From a bacterium (GTDB lineage: Bacteria; UBA10199; DSSB01), in the NCBI GenBank assembly GCA_035281585.1, contig DATEDP010000133.1:1-52517 (forward strand): a DNA stretch of 52,517 nt. Direction: 5' to 3'. The notes under the pieces are model-generated. The model saw only the letters and a list, made by a program, of their open reading frames with translations, was not told where the DNA came from and searched no databases. Positions 39,831 through 49,494 of this stretch are shown in pieces. The position numbers and the translations under genes were made by a program. Every line of letters starts with the position of its first letter. Positions within the stretch are counted from its first letter, which is position 1.

Positions 39831-40110
39831 AAAAAAATCGTTTTGCCGAATTTCGCCCTCCGACAAAAGCGACGAAATATTGCGGGCTTGGAATTTGAAA
39901 AATTTTTCGCCAGCGGTGGGCTGGGGACGAGCCGCGGTCCATTTGCTTTTTAAGCTCTTAAAATAATTGGAAAAAAATTCGATAGCCGCTTCGATCGCCG
40001 GTTCTCGTACAAAATTTTGTTTCGAAGCCGATTTTTTTCACAACACCACCCTCAAAATATGGATAATAAAAAATACGGATTTGAAAAAATCCGCCGTAGG
40101 TCCAAAGGGT
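39831..40110. other. Long AT-rich intergenic region
   Basis: The 570-bp gap between the RNR homologue (39730) and the transglycosylase (40301) holds the two NrdR boxes at one end and a strong promoter at the other. The middle shown here is AT-rich against a GC-rich background, with many A/T tracts and a small hairpin near 40076-40093 (CGGATTT...AAATCCG). I see no coding frame with a start signal, no tRNA and no known RNA. Confidence 0.6.
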
Positions 40111-40140
40111 TTGACACTCGATTTTTAATGGGCGTATATA
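40111..40140 (+). promoter_or_regulatory. Promoter of the MltD-type gene
   Basis: A perfect -35 TTGACA (40111-40116) is followed after 18 bp by TATATA (40135-40140) and then AAATTCG. The gene begins at 40301, which leaves a 5' leader of about 150 nt. Confidence 0.65.
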
Positions 40141-40300
40141 AAATTCGATCGAGCTGAAAATCTTTTTTCATCTTGGGCGTTAAGCGGGAAAGCGGCCTTG
40201 GACCAGGCCCTTCCTATAAAACAGACCATTTTGGGTAACATCCATATCTTCAAAGCGGCGGTCTTTTCGCCGCCGCGGGGCATTTGCTTTGAAAGGCCCG

Positions 40301-42505
40301 ATGCGACGTTTAGCTTTACCTATCCTGCTCCTCGTGTTTCTGATCGGCGCCTGCGGATCCTCGCCCAAGCAAGCCAAGTCCTCGCACCATAAAGCCAAAA
40401 AGTATTCGGACATCGCCGTCGAAGGCAACAACTCCCGCCGCGGCCAGGCCGTCACCGAGGACGAGGACGCCAGCCTCGAAGACGTCATCTACGACTCGCT
40501 CGGCCATCGCAGCGGAACCGGCGTCCACTACGGGAAGCACAGCATCGCCAGCGGCAGCTACGACATCCCGATGACCGACAATCGGTACGTCCAAAAGTGG
40601 ATCGACTATTTCACCGGCAGGGGCCGCGGCCATTTCGCTCGCTACCTGGCCCGCTCCGGCCGCTTCATTCCTTACATGCATTCGGTGCTCAAGAAGTACG
40701 GCGTGCCTAGCGACATCGTCTACCTCAGCATGATCGAGAGCGGATTCAATACCCGGGCCGCCAGCTGGGCCTCGGCGGTCGGTCCCTGGCAGTTCATCAA
40801 GTCGACCGGCGCGATGTACGGGCTCAACGTCGATTATTACGTCGACGAGCGGCGCGACATCGAGAAGTCGACCCACGCCGCCGCCCAGCACCTGAAGGAC
40901 CTCTACGACGAATTCGGCCATTGGTACCTGGCCTTCGCCGCCTACAACGCCGGCGCCGGCAAGGTCCGCAACGCGATCAACCGCCACGGCACCAATTTCT
41001 GGGACATGGTCGAAGGCAATTACCTCCGCCAAGAGACCAAGGACTACGTGCCCAAGATCATCGCCGCCGCGATGATCAGCAAGAACCCGTCGCGCTACGG
41101 TTTCCGCGAGGTCGAGTATCAGGTCCCGATCGACTACGAGAAGGTCAAGATGAGCTCGGCCACCGACCTCGAGGTCGCCGCCGAGTGCGCCGGCGTCGAT
41201 CCCGACCTGATCCGGCTGCTCAACTCCGAGCTGCTCCAAGACATGACGCCGCCCCACATCCAGGGCTACGCGCTTAAAATTCCCCGCGGCACCCGCGACC
41301 GCTTCATGCGCAAATACGCCTCGCTCAGCCCCTCCCAGCGGATGCGGGCCATCGAGTACGTCGTCCGCGGCGGCGACTCCTTGGGCGAGATCGCCGACCG
41401 TTTCGGCGTTTCCGAGGCCCAGATCGCCAAGGCCAATCCCGGCGACGTCGAGGTCCGCCACATCAAGAAGACCGAGAAGGTCAAGGTCTACGGCAAGCGC
41501 GGCAAGTTCAAGTGGCAGAAGCGGAGCTTCACCGTCGCCCGCTACGAGGTCGATTCCGGCTCCCGCCTGACCATTCCTCGGGGTGGAGTTTCCAAGAGCG
41601 ATTCGATGCGCGACGACGCGGCGGCCCGAGCCGCCAGCCGGGAGTTCGGCATCAACGTGGCCCGGGCGGACAGCGATTTGCCGAAGGGCAAGAACAAGAA
41701 AGACAAGGATAAGAAGGACAAGAAGAAGCCGAAGGAAGAGGTCCAGATCGCGGCCCGCGAGCCCTTGCCGGTTGCGGCTCCGCCGGCCCAACCCAGCGGC
41801 CCCAAGAGCGACGATTTAGCGGTCGAGGGCGATCCCTTCGCCAAGCCGGCCGAAGTCGAAACCGCCCGCAGCGCTTCCACCGGCTCCTCCGATTTGAGCC
41901 CGATGACCGGCGCTCCGGCCGAGAAGACCGACGTCAACCGCGGCACCCCGATGGCCTTCAACGATCGGCCCGATGGCGCCGGCCCATCCGAAAACCAATT
42001 GCAGCAGGCGGTGGATTCGCTGGGCGTGAACCGCGATGAGCCGGCGGTCGGCGATCCGGCCGGCGGCAGCGCCCCGGCGGCGGCCGAGGCCCCGGCCGAA
42101 GCGGCGGCTCCGGTCGCGGCCAAGCGGGCGCCGGCGGCGCCCAAGGCCAAGCCTTCGATCTATACCGTGAAGCGCGGCGACACTCTTTCCGAAGTGGCCC
42201 AGGCTCACGGCGTGAGCGTCGAGCAGTTGAAGCAATGGAACGGCCGGAAGCTGGCCCACGGCCTCCAAAGCGGGAGCAAGATCGTCGTCCAAGCGCCGGC
42301 CGCCCCGGCCAAGAGCCCGACTTCGACCCGAGTCGCCGCGGCCAAGCCGGCCAAGACCATCCGCTACAAGGTGAAGCGCGGCGACAACCTCACCACCATC
42401 GCCAAGCGCCACGACACCACCACCGCCGAGCTGCTCAAGCTCAACGGCATGAAGAGCCCCAAGATCGTCCCCGGGACGATGCTGGTGGTTCGCCGGGCGA
42501 AGTAG
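40301..42505 (+). CDS. Membrane-bound lytic murein transglycosylase with LysM repeats (MltD-like)
   Basis: 734 residues from the ATG at 40301 (GAAAGG before it; an in-frame TTG at 40289 is less likely). The signal LPILLLVFLIGAC has a lipobox, so it is a lipoprotein. The SLT catalytic domain at about 110-260 has the glutamate in LSMIESGFNTRAASWASAVG, PWQFIKSTGAMYGL and AYNAGAGKVRNAI. Three LysM modules bind peptidoglycan: VVRGGDSLGEIADRFGVS (about 355), TVKRGDTLSEVAQAHGVS (about 620) and KVKRGDNLTTIAKRHDTT (about 690). A Lys/Asp stretch (KGKNKKDKDKKDKKKPKEE) and Pro/Ala-rich linkers separate them. It cuts glycan strands during wall remodelling. Confidence 0.95.
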   Translation: MRRLALPILLLVFLIGACGSSPKQAKSSHHKAKKYSDIAVEGNNSRRGQAVTEDEDASLEDVIYDSLGHRSGTGVHYGKHSIASGSYDIPMTDNRYVQKWIDYFTGRGRGHFARYLARSGRFIPYMHSVLKKYGVPSDIVYLSMIESGFNTRAASWASAVGPWQFIKSTGAMYGLNVDYYVDERRDIEKSTHAAAQHLKDLYDEFGHWYLAFAAYNAGAGKVRNAINRHGTNFWDMVEGNYLRQETKDYVPKIIAAAMISKNPSRYGFREVEYQVPIDYEKVKMSSATDLEVAAECAGVDPDLIRLLNSELLQDMTPPHIQGYALKIPRGTRDRFMRKYASLSPSQRMRAIEYVVRGGDSLGEIADRFGVSEAQIAKANPGDVEVRHIKKTEKVKVYGKRGKFKWQKRSFTVARYEVDSGSRLTIPRGGVSKSDSMRDDAAARAASREFGINVARADSDLPKGKNKKDKDKKDKKKPKEEVQIAAREPLPVAAPPAQPSGPKSDDLAVEGDPFAKPAEVETARSASTGSSDLSPMTGAPAEKTDVNRGTPMAFNDRPDGAGPSENQLQQAVDSLGVNRDEPAVGDPAGGSAPAAAEAPAEAAAPVAAKRAPAAPKAKPSIYTVKRGDTLSEVAQAHGVSVEQLKQWNGRKLAHGLQSGSKIVVQAPAAPAKSPTSTRVAAAKPAKTIRYKVKRGDNLTTIAKRHDTTTAELLKLNGMKSPKIVPGTMLVVRRAK

Positions 42506-42574
42506 GGGCGGGGCTTGCCCCCGCCCGCATGCACAGACACTGTCGGGTAGACGGGGCGACCGCAAGGGTCGCCC
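42506..42574. terminator. GC-rich hairpins between convergent genes
   Basis: Two hairpins lie between the stops of the MltD-type gene and the large regulator: GGGCGGGGCTTGCCCCCGCC with its partner C (42506-42527), and GGGCGACC-GCAA-GGGTCGCCC (42554-42574). Neither has a T run. They may act as a bidirectional terminator or be a dispersed GC-rich repeat. The second abuts the stop codon of the regulator. Confidence 0.4.
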
Positions 42575-45500
42575 TACAATGACCGATTCGCCTTCGCCCT
42601 CTTCAACACATTGTAGAAATGCCCCTGCGAGACATCGAGCCACTTGATGGCGGTGTAGGCCTTTTCGCCCGAGGCTTGATAGGCGGCCCAGAAGATGTTT
42701 TCGAGGTAGTCCTTCAAGGTCTTGCCTTGGCTCAAGAGGAAGCCGTCCTTGAAGAGGGGATTGCTCTTCTCGTTCAAGCTGAAATCCTTGATCCGCTTGT
42801 AGAAGGTGGCCATCGAGACGTCGAGCGATGCGGCGGCGGCCGCCGGCTTGAAGTCGGCGGCGGCGTAGGCCTTGGCGAAGATCACCTTTTCGTAATCTTC
42901 CCAGGTCCGGCGGTTGTCATAGGCGTTGTGGGCGTCGATGCGGGCCGTCTCCGCGACTTCCTCGGCATTGCGAGAAGTCGAGGTCGATGCAGCCGAGATC
43001 GGCCGGGCGGCGACCGCGGCCGAGGCCGGACCCTGACGCTTGCCGAAGTGCTCGGGCAGGGCTTTGGGTGTCAGCTCGCCGCCTTCGGCCAAGGCGCAGG
43101 CGACTCGGATCGTGTTTTCCAATTCCCGGATGTTACCCGGCCAATCGTAGTCGAGCAGCCGCTTGAGCAGGCCGCCGCTGATCTTGGGCGGCTTCTTTTG
43201 GCCGTGCTCCTTGGCGTAATTCGCCACGAAACGCTCGGCCAGGGCCGGAACGTCCTCCTTGCGCTCGCGAAGCGGCGGCAGCGGGATTCGGATTTGGCAG
43301 ACCCGGTAATAGAGGTCCTCGCGGAACAGGCCCTGCTCGATCAGGCTTTCGAGGTTCTTGTGGCTGGCGCTGATCACCCGGGCGTCGAACTTCACCGGCT
43401 TGGAATCGCCGACCGGAATGATCTCGCCTTCCTGCAAGGCCCGGAGCAACTTCACCTGCAGGCCCATCTCGAGCTCGGCGACTTCATCCAAAAAAATCGT
43501 CCCGCCGTCGGCCTCGGCGAAGAGGCCCTTCTTGTCCTTGCTGGCGCCGGTGAAGGCGCCGGCCTTGTAGCCGAAGAGCTCGCTCTCGATCAGGTTGGGC
43601 GGGATGCCGCCGCAGTTGATCGCGACGAAGCGGGCTTGGGCCCGCTGCTTGTTGTTGTAGTGCAGGGCCTTGGCGATCAGCTCCTTGCCGGTCCCGGTCT
43701 CGCCGTTGATGAACACCGAGATATTGGTTTCGGTGATCTTGTCGAGCAGCTTGAAGACCTCGTACATCGCCTTGCCCTTGGCGACGATGTTCTCGTAGGC
43801 ATAGCGGGTCGGGAGCTTGCCGGCGCCCTCGCCGAGCAGCTCGTGGTAGTGCTCGGCCTCGGCCTCGGCTTGCTCGAGCCGGGCCTTGAGCGCGGCCTGG
43901 GCCTTCTCGTAGGCCTCGAAGAGCTTGGCGTTCTCGATGGCCAGGCCGGCCTGGTCGCAGAAGGCCTGGAGGATCGGGAGACGGGTCTTGTCGAAGGCGC
44001 CGGGCCGATAGCGGTGGTCGAGGTAGAGCACGCCGACGGTCTTGTTGCGGGAATGGATCGGCAGGCAGAGGATCGAGCGCAGCTTCAGGATCATCACCGA
44101 TTGGTACTCGTTGAAGCGGCCGTCCTGGCTGGCGTCGTCGCTCTCGACGATCTCGCCGCTCTGCAGGGCCTGCTCGGCGACCTTGGAGGAGATCTCGGTC
44201 AAGTTGGCGTTGACCGCGGTGTTGATCGAGGCCCGGACCTCGAGCCGCTCGCGCTCGTCGAGCAGGAGGATCAAGCCGCGCTCGGCGCCGCTCAATTCCA
44301 GCGCATACTGGAGGACGCTCTTCAAGACGAAGTCGAGGTTGGTTTCGGCATTGATGAAGCGGGTGAGCTGGAGGAGCTTGGCGTAGTCCGAATCGGCCAG
44401 CGGATTGAAGAGCGCCGAGCGCTGGGACTCGCGGGTGTATTCGAAATTGGCGGCGGTGGCGGCCGGCTCGCGGCTGCCGGCGCCGGGACCGGCGGCCAGC
44501 ATGTTCTCGAGCTTGGTGATCTCGATCTGCTCGTTGGAGCTGAGCTCTCTTTTCTTCAAGGCCTGGATGATCTCCTCGGCCTCGGCTCGGCGATCGCGGT
44601 CGAGGTGGAGCCGGGCCAGCGTCACTTTCACCGGGAAGAGCAGGGGAGCCAGGGCCTCTTGGCTCTCGGCGATGGCCTCGGCTTCGCGGACCAGGCCCTG
44701 GGCCGCCTCGAATTCCTTCTGCCGCCGCAGGACGTCGCCCAGCTCCAGCTTGGCCGAGGCCAGGAAGTACTGCTCGTAGAGGCCTTTGCCCAGCGACTCG
44801 GCCAGCCGGACCGCGACCTTCAAGTGGGGCGTGGCCTCGCTCAAGCGGTCGAGGCTGGCCAGGACGATGCCGAGGTTGGTCTCGATGCCGGCCTGGCTTT
44901 GAAAATCCTGCAGCTTCTGGGCGATGGTCAGGGCCCGGTCGTAATACTTGCGGCTGTTTTCGAAATCCTGCCGCAAGTGATAGATCCGGCCGATGCCGTT
45001 GTAGGCCCGGAGCAGCATGTCGAAGTTCTTCTGCGACTTGGCCAGGTCGATGGCTCGCTTGAAATAATCGATGGCGGTGTCCTGGCGATCGAGGGCTGCC
45101 TCGGTCTCGGCCAAGTTGTAAAAAGCTTTGACCTGGAGCGGCTCGTTTTGGATTTCACGGAAGAGCTCGAGCTGCTTGAGCAGGAAATCGCGGGCCTCCT
45201 CGTGCCTGCCCAGGGCCATCAAGACCTCGCCCAAATCGTTGTTGATGACGCGGCGGCGTTGCTCCTCGGGCAGGTCGAGCCATTGCGCGTGAGCCTGCTT
45301 GAAGGTCTCCTCGGCCTCGGGCAAGCGGCCCTCTTGGTATTGGATCCGCCCGAGGTAATTCTCGAAGATGACTTTCTTCTGGGGCTCGGCCCCGGGAAAT
45401 TCTTCCATCAGGGTAAGGCCGGCGTGGAAGCTGGCCTTGGCTTTCTCCAGCGAGTTGGCCCGGATATAAGCCGCGCCGAGATGTTCCAAGGTGGAAACTT

Positions 45501-47550
45501 TCAGCCGGACATTGATCTCGCTGTTGGAGAGCTTCTTGAGCCGCTCCCGGGTTTCGTCGAAGTGGGCCAAGGCCTCGTTCAATTTGCCCAAGCCGATCAG
45601 CTCCTCGCCGATCTTGAGCCGGATGTGGATGGCGGCCTCGACGTCGTCCGTGGCCAAGCCCTCGGCCAGCTCGAGATTTTCCAGCGCTTTCTGGAAGTCG
45701 CCTTTCTTCTCCAAGCGGCGGGCCAATTCGACCAGGGCCTCGCGCGACTCGCGGCCGGCGCCGGCCCGGCCCAAGTGGTAGAGCCGCTCGCCGATCTTGC
45801 CCTCGCGGGACGCCAGAGCCGCTGCCCAAGCGGCGTGGGCCGCGGCGGATTTTCCGGGACTCAGCGCCTTCTGCAGATGGCTTTGCAAGAAAGGGTTGGC
45901 GATCCGGTAGGCCTGGGCGGCCTCGTCGCGCTGGAGATAGCCGAGGTTGAGCAGCTCCAGCATCCAGTAGTGCAGGTCGTCCGCCTTCGAAGCCGCTTGC
46001 AAGAGCTCGGCGCTCACCGGCTCGGGGCTCAGCGCGATCCATTCCAAAAGCTCGCGGGCCGGCTGGTCGAGCTTGGCGAGCTCCTTGGCCAGGGCCTCCT
46101 CGAGATTGGCCGAGGCCTGGGCCGAGCTGAAGTCGATGCCGAGGTCTTCGAGAGTGTCGGCGCTCCAGCGGCCTTGCTCGTCGAAGAGGGCGCCGCGGCG
46201 GATCAATTCCTCGAGCAGCTCGGTGAGGAAACGGGGCGAGCCGGCGCTGCGCCGCTCCAGCTCTTCGACCAAGGCGGCGGGCGGATCGGCGAAGCCGGTC
46301 AAGGCCGAGAGGTAGTCGCGGATCTCCTCGCGGCTGAAGGGCTCGAGCTTGACGAGGCTGGCGCCTTCCACATCCTCGACCGCTTGCTCGCCGGCGGCGA
46401 CCAGCAAGACCGGGAAGCGCTGATGGTAAAGGCTCAAGCCCAACCGGCGGATCAGCTCCGGTTCCAGGTCGTCGTAGATCAGGCAGGTCGGCTCGCCCAG
46501 CTCCGGGATTTCCCGCTCCTGGGGGCTTAGGGTGCGGATGCCCGCCAATTGGCTCTGGAAGCGGATCTCCTTGAGGAGGCGGCTCTTGCCGACGCCGGTC
46601 GGGCCGCTGATCGCGAGCAGCCGGCCCTTGGCCTCGCCGCCCACGCGGAAGGCCTCGTCGAAAAGTTTTTGATAAGCGGCCATCGCGGAGCGCCGCCCGA
46701 TCAGCTTGGTCTCGTTGGGCAGGTAAGAAAGCGAGGTCTCGGCGGTTTCGAGCGAGACCTTTTTCCCCGAGAGCTGGGCGAAGAGCCGGAGGGCTTGGCC
46801 GGCGGTGGCCGGGCGCTCCGAGGGATTCTTCTTCATCAGGGCCGCCAGGGTTTCGGAAAAGGCCTCCGAGATCTTGGGATTCGATTGGCGGGCCGGCGGC
46901 GGGATCAATTTTTCCTGGCGGCGCAGCATCTCGGCCAAGCCCTTGGCGGCGAAGGGGTTGGAGCCGGTGGCGCACTCGTAGAAGGTGAGGCCCAGGCTGT
47001 AGAGGTCGGCCCGGGTGTCGGGCCGGTGGCCGAGGACGATCTCCGGCGCCATGTAGGCCGGCGTGCCGGCCAATTGGCCGCGGGGCTTGAAGCCGGCCAT
47101 GCCGAAGTCGATGAGCTTCACCGCTTGGCCTTGATGAAGGAGCAGGTTCTCGGGCTTGAGATCGAAGTGGGGGATGCGGCGGCTGTGCAAGTACTCGAGA
47201 GCTCGCAGGGCTTGGAGGAAAAGCTCTTCGATCCGCTCGGGGTCGGCTTGGCGAGTGCCGGCGAAGATGTCGCCGCCTTCGACGAACTCGCTGGTGTAAT
47301 AGTGCCGGCCGGTGGCCGAGTCCTGGCCGAAGTCGAGGATCTTGGCGATGTGGGGATGGGAGAGCTGCTTGAGGATCGAGAACTCGGCCTTGAAGTGGGC
47401 GGCCGCTTCCTCGGGGCTCATGCCGCCGATGGCTTGCTTGAGCAGCTTCAGCGCCAGCCTTTGCTTGCCCTTCTGGACGAGGTAAACCTCGCCGGCCAAA
47501 CCTTGGCCCAGGGCGCGCAAAATTTGATATTCCCGATCGATGGTCTCCAT
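42574..47550 (-). CDS. Ser/Thr kinase - AAA ATPase - TPR - GAF - sigma-54 activator fusion
   Basis: 1658 residues. Domains in order: (1) Ser/Thr kinase about 8-265, with GQGLAGEVYLV, the AxK-type LALKLLKQ, HFDLKPENLLL (HRD Arg replaced by Phe), DFG and MAPEIV; (2) a STAND/AAA-type ATPase, P-loop ISGPTGVGKSRLL at about 315; (3) TPR repeats about 590-950; (4) GAF at about 1080-1240 (RGLILLLDERERLEV); (5) sigma-54 AAA+ domain about 1270-1500, P-loop NGETGTGKEL and the sigma-54-contacting GAFTGA at about 1330; (6) two Fis-like helices (SLDVSMATFYKRIKDF and WLDVSQGHFYNVLKR). It should couple a kinase or tetratricopeptide sensing input to sigma-54 promoter opening. It is divergent from the two lipoprotein genes at 47814 and 49495. 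Confidence 0.92.
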   Translation of the reverse strand: METIDREYQILRALGQGLAGEVYLVQKGKQRLALKLLKQAIGGMSPEEAAAHFKAEFSILKQLSHPHIAKILDFGQDSATGRHYYTSEFVEGGDIFAGTRQADPERIEELFLQALRALEYLHSRRIPHFDLKPENLLLHQGQAVKLIDFGMAGFKPRGQLAGTPAYMAPEIVLGHRPDTRADLYSLGLTFYECATGSNPFAAKGLAEMLRRQEKLIPPPARQSNPKISEAFSETLAALMKKNPSERPATAGQALRLFAQLSGKKVSLETAETSLSYLPNETKLIGRRSAMAAYQKLFDEAFRVGGEAKGRLLAISGPTGVGKSRLLKEIRFQSQLAGIRTLSPQEREIPELGEPTCLIYDDLEPELIRRLGLSLYHQRFPVLLVAAGEQAVEDVEGASLVKLEPFSREEIRDYLSALTGFADPPAALVEELERRSAGSPRFLTELLEELIRRGALFDEQGRWSADTLEDLGIDFSSAQASANLEEALAKELAKLDQPARELLEWIALSPEPVSAELLQAASKADDLHYWMLELLNLGYLQRDEAAQAYRIANPFLQSHLQKALSPGKSAAAHAAWAAALASREGKIGERLYHLGRAGAGRESREALVELARRLEKKGDFQKALENLELAEGLATDDVEAAIHIRLKIGEELIGLGKLNEALAHFDETRERLKKLSNSEINVRLKVSTLEHLGAAYIRANSLEKAKASFHAGLTLMEEFPGAEPQKKVIFENYLGRIQYQEGRLPEAEETFKQAHAQWLDLPEEQRRRVINNDLGEVLMALGRHEEARDFLLKQLELFREIQNEPLQVKAFYNLAETEAALDRQDTAIDYFKRAIDLAKSQKNFDMLLRAYNGIGRIYHLRQDFENSRKYYDRALTIAQKLQDFQSQAGIETNLGIVLASLDRLSEATPHLKVAVRLAESLGKGLYEQYFLASAKLELGDVLRRQKEFEAAQGLVREAEAIAESQEALAPLLFPVKVTLARLHLDRDRRAEAEEIIQALKKRELSSNEQIEITKLENMLAAGPGAGSREPAATAANFEYTRESQRSALFNPLADSDYAKLLQLTRFINAETNLDFVLKSVLQYALELSGAERGLILLLDERERLEVRASINTAVNANLTEISSKVAEQALQSGEIVESDDASQDGRFNEYQSVMILKLRSILCLPIHSRNKTVGVLYLDHRYRPGAFDKTRLPILQAFCDQAGLAIENAKLFEAYEKAQAALKARLEQAEAEAEHYHELLGEGAGKLPTRYAYENIVAKGKAMYEVFKLLDKITETNISVFINGETGTGKELIAKALHYNNKQRAQARFVAINCGGIPPNLIESELFGYKAGAFTGASKDKKGLFAEADGGTIFLDEVAELEMGLQVKLLRALQEGEIIPVGDSKPVKFDARVISASHKNLESLIEQGLFREDLYYRVCQIRIPLPPLRERKEDVPALAERFVANYAKEHGQKKPPKISGGLLKRLLDYDWPGNIRELENTIRVACALAEGGELTPKALPEHFGKRQGPASAAVAARPISAASTSTSRNAEEVAETARIDAHNAYDNRRTWEDYEKVIFAKAYAAADFKPAAAAASLDVSMATFYKRIKDFSLNEKSNPLFKDGFLLSQGKTLKDYLENIFWAAYQASGEKAYTAIKWLDVSQGHFYNVLKRAKANRSL

Positions 47551-47813
47551 GAGGCAACTCCCGAGTTTTTAGGACCGATAAATATTAAAGAAATCCGAGG
47601 GGCTGCTGGGCACACAGCTAGATTTCAATGCAATATTCGGGGGTTAAATCGCATTCCCGACCCAATTTTCCAAAAATTATACATTTTTGGCTCGGCCGGC
47701 GACTATCAAAATTCTATAATTTAAAAAGATTTTTTCAAACCTTTGAAGGTTTATTTTCTCGTTCTCAGGCTGCTAAGCTGGCTTTAGTTCGTTCTGGGAA
47801 AGGGACCCGCTTC

Positions 47814-49484
47814 ATGATCCATTGGAAAGAAGGCTTCCGGCGATCCGCTTGGGCTTTGGCTCTGTTGGTCGCCGCTTGCACCGGTGGCGCCGGCGGCCCC
47901 GGCGCGGCGCTCGATGGCGGTGGCGGCGGACCCGGCGGTCCGGTCGGCGGCGGCAATTACGCGGCCGGCCCGGTTTCTTTGCCGTCTTCAGCCAATGCGC
48001 CGCTCAATCCCGTCGAGTGGGCCCAGATTTCCTGCGTCAATCTGCCGGGCCCTGAGTTCAATTGCTCGGGCCGCCCCAAGTCGGTTCCGGCCAACACCAA
48101 GATCGAGTTTCGCGTCTACGCGGCGGCCGCGGTCAATCCCCGCGACAGCTTCGAAGTGGTCGCGGACGGCGAGGGCTCTTGGACGGTTTCTCGGAACGGA
48201 GTTCCCGGCGAGACCGTGGAGATTTGCCCGGTCCTTTACGGCGGCTGTTACGCCACCCGCTACGTGGTGATCCCGCCGGAGAACGTCGGCGTTGAGGCCA
48301 TTCAGGGCACCGGTAAGCGATTGGTCATCGATTCTCAAGGCAAGAGCTGGCACTCTCGCCTGCTGAACTGGATCGTCGGCGAGGCTCATGCCGCCGACGC
48401 CCCGCCGGTGGTCACCTCCGAATGCCGCGGGCTTGTGGCCGAGCCCGAGGTCGTCGCTCCCGAGGCTCCGAAGTGCCACCTCTACAGCCAGGTTCCCGAC
48501 TCCTTGCCCAAGATCGAGGTCAGCTTCGAGGCATGCAATCAGAGCGATATCACGGCCATCGTTCCGACCGCCGACCCTTCGACCCTGGACTCTCTCCTGC
48601 TGGTGGCGGTCCGGCGGTCGATTTATCTCGTCAAGACCGGCAGCAACCCGGTGGTGCTGCGGCGCTATAACTTTCCGGGGAATGTGACCGCCATTCTTCC
48701 CCAAGGCGAGCATTTCTCGGTTTTGGTCGCCTCGCCCGAGCGTCCGCTCTTCTTTCTCGACTTGCGGAATCGCGGCAATCCCCAAGAAGTCGGCTGCTAT
48801 GATTTGGACGAAGACTTGAGGGGACTGAAGCAGGTGACCTCCTCCCACAGCCAGGGCCGGGATTTCGCCCTGGTCGGCTATTTCGAGAACGAAGGAGTCG
48901 CCGAGTACCGGGTCCTAGTGGGCGCCTATGTCGCGGGTGGAACCAGCTTCGCCCAGCTTCCGACGACGTTGCTGCGCTCGGCCTCGCCGATGGAGGTTCG
49001 AATCCTTGACGCCAAGGACACGGCGGTGATCGTGGCGGTTCTGCAGAACGCCGAGAAGATGTTGACCCTCATCCGCCATCCGTATTCCACTCTGGGCTTG
49101 ATCTATCTTTACGGCTCGGGCCCGGTTGACACGACTTATCAAACCAACCTCGGAGCGCTGTCCGTCAGCTCGGCGCCCTACGCGGTGCAAAGTCCGCAGC
49201 TTTTGGAAGTCGATCAGCAATTTCGTGAGATCGGTTTCATCGATTTCACCGAGGGCGGCACCAAGCTGGTGACGATTCCCTACGGTCTCACGCCCAACAT
49301 GCGGACCTACCCGGACAGCACCGCGATCAGCGAGATTGGGCGGGAAGCGCCGGCCTTCTTGCGGGTCGACACCGCGACCCGGGACGGGACCTGGATTTAC
49401 GGCGGCAACCACGGGCAAGTGCGGACTTTGAAGCCGGTTCACAATCTTATCTCGCTCGAGGAGATCACACTCGAGGACAGTTGA
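47814..49484 (+). CDS. Lipoprotein, paralogue 1
   Basis: 556 residues from the ATG at 47814 (AGGGACCC before it). The signal ends in the lipobox LVAAC. A Gly/Pro-rich stretch (GGAGGPGAALDGGGGGPGGP) leads to GGGNYAAGPVSLPS, shared with the next gene. The first 220 residues hold strands and Cys pairs. Residues about 185-200 contain WHSRLLNWIVGEAHA, also mirrored in the paralogue. The C-terminal 320 residues have repeating hydrophobic strands with Tyr/Gly (LLLVAVRRSIYLVKTGSNPV), like a beta-propeller. The upstream 263 bp is AT-rich with a TATAAT near 47715 but no good -35. It lies divergent to the sigma-54 kinase fusion gene; no -24/-12 element was seen. Function unknown. Confidence 0.75.
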   Translation: MIHWKEGFRRSAWALALLVAACTGGAGGPGAALDGGGGGPGGPVGGGNYAAGPVSLPSSANAPLNPVEWAQISCVNLPGPEFNCSGRPKSVPANTKIEFRVYAAAAVNPRDSFEVVADGEGSWTVSRNGVPGETVEICPVLYGGCYATRYVVIPPENVGVEAIQGTGKRLVIDSQGKSWHSRLLNWIVGEAHAADAPPVVTSECRGLVAEPEVVAPEAPKCHLYSQVPDSLPKIEVSFEACNQSDITAIVPTADPSTLDSLLLVAVRRSIYLVKTGSNPVVLRRYNFPGNVTAILPQGEHFSVLVASPERPLFFLDLRNRGNPQEVGCYDLDEDLRGLKQVTSSHSQGRDFALVGYFENEGVAEYRVLVGAYVAGGTSFAQLPTTLLRSASPMEVRILDAKDTAVIVAVLQNAEKMLTLIRHPYSTLGLIYLYGSGPVDTTYQTNLGALSVSSAPYAVQSPQLLEVDQQFREIGFIDFTEGGTKLVTIPYGLTPNMRTYPDSTAISEIGREAPAFLRVDTATRDGTWIYGGNHGQVRTLKPVHNLISLEEITLEDS

Positions 49485-49494
49485 GGCGGGGCTC

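Noticed and set aside
39831..40110. Small RNA or replication origin in the AT-rich gap
   Set aside because: It has A/T tracts and a small hairpin but no DnaA-box cluster and no conserved RNA motif that I can recognise.
42619..46530. 1303-codon open frame opposite the kinase-sigma-54 gene
   Set aside because: It is antisense to a gene with many intact motifs. The translation is Leu/Asp/Gly-rich noise caused by GC-skewed third positions.
47551..47813. Sigma-54 (-24/-12) promoter before the lipoprotein pair
   Set aside because: I looked for GG-N10-GC; the nearest candidates have wrong spacing. A TATAAT near 47715 is present, without a good -35.
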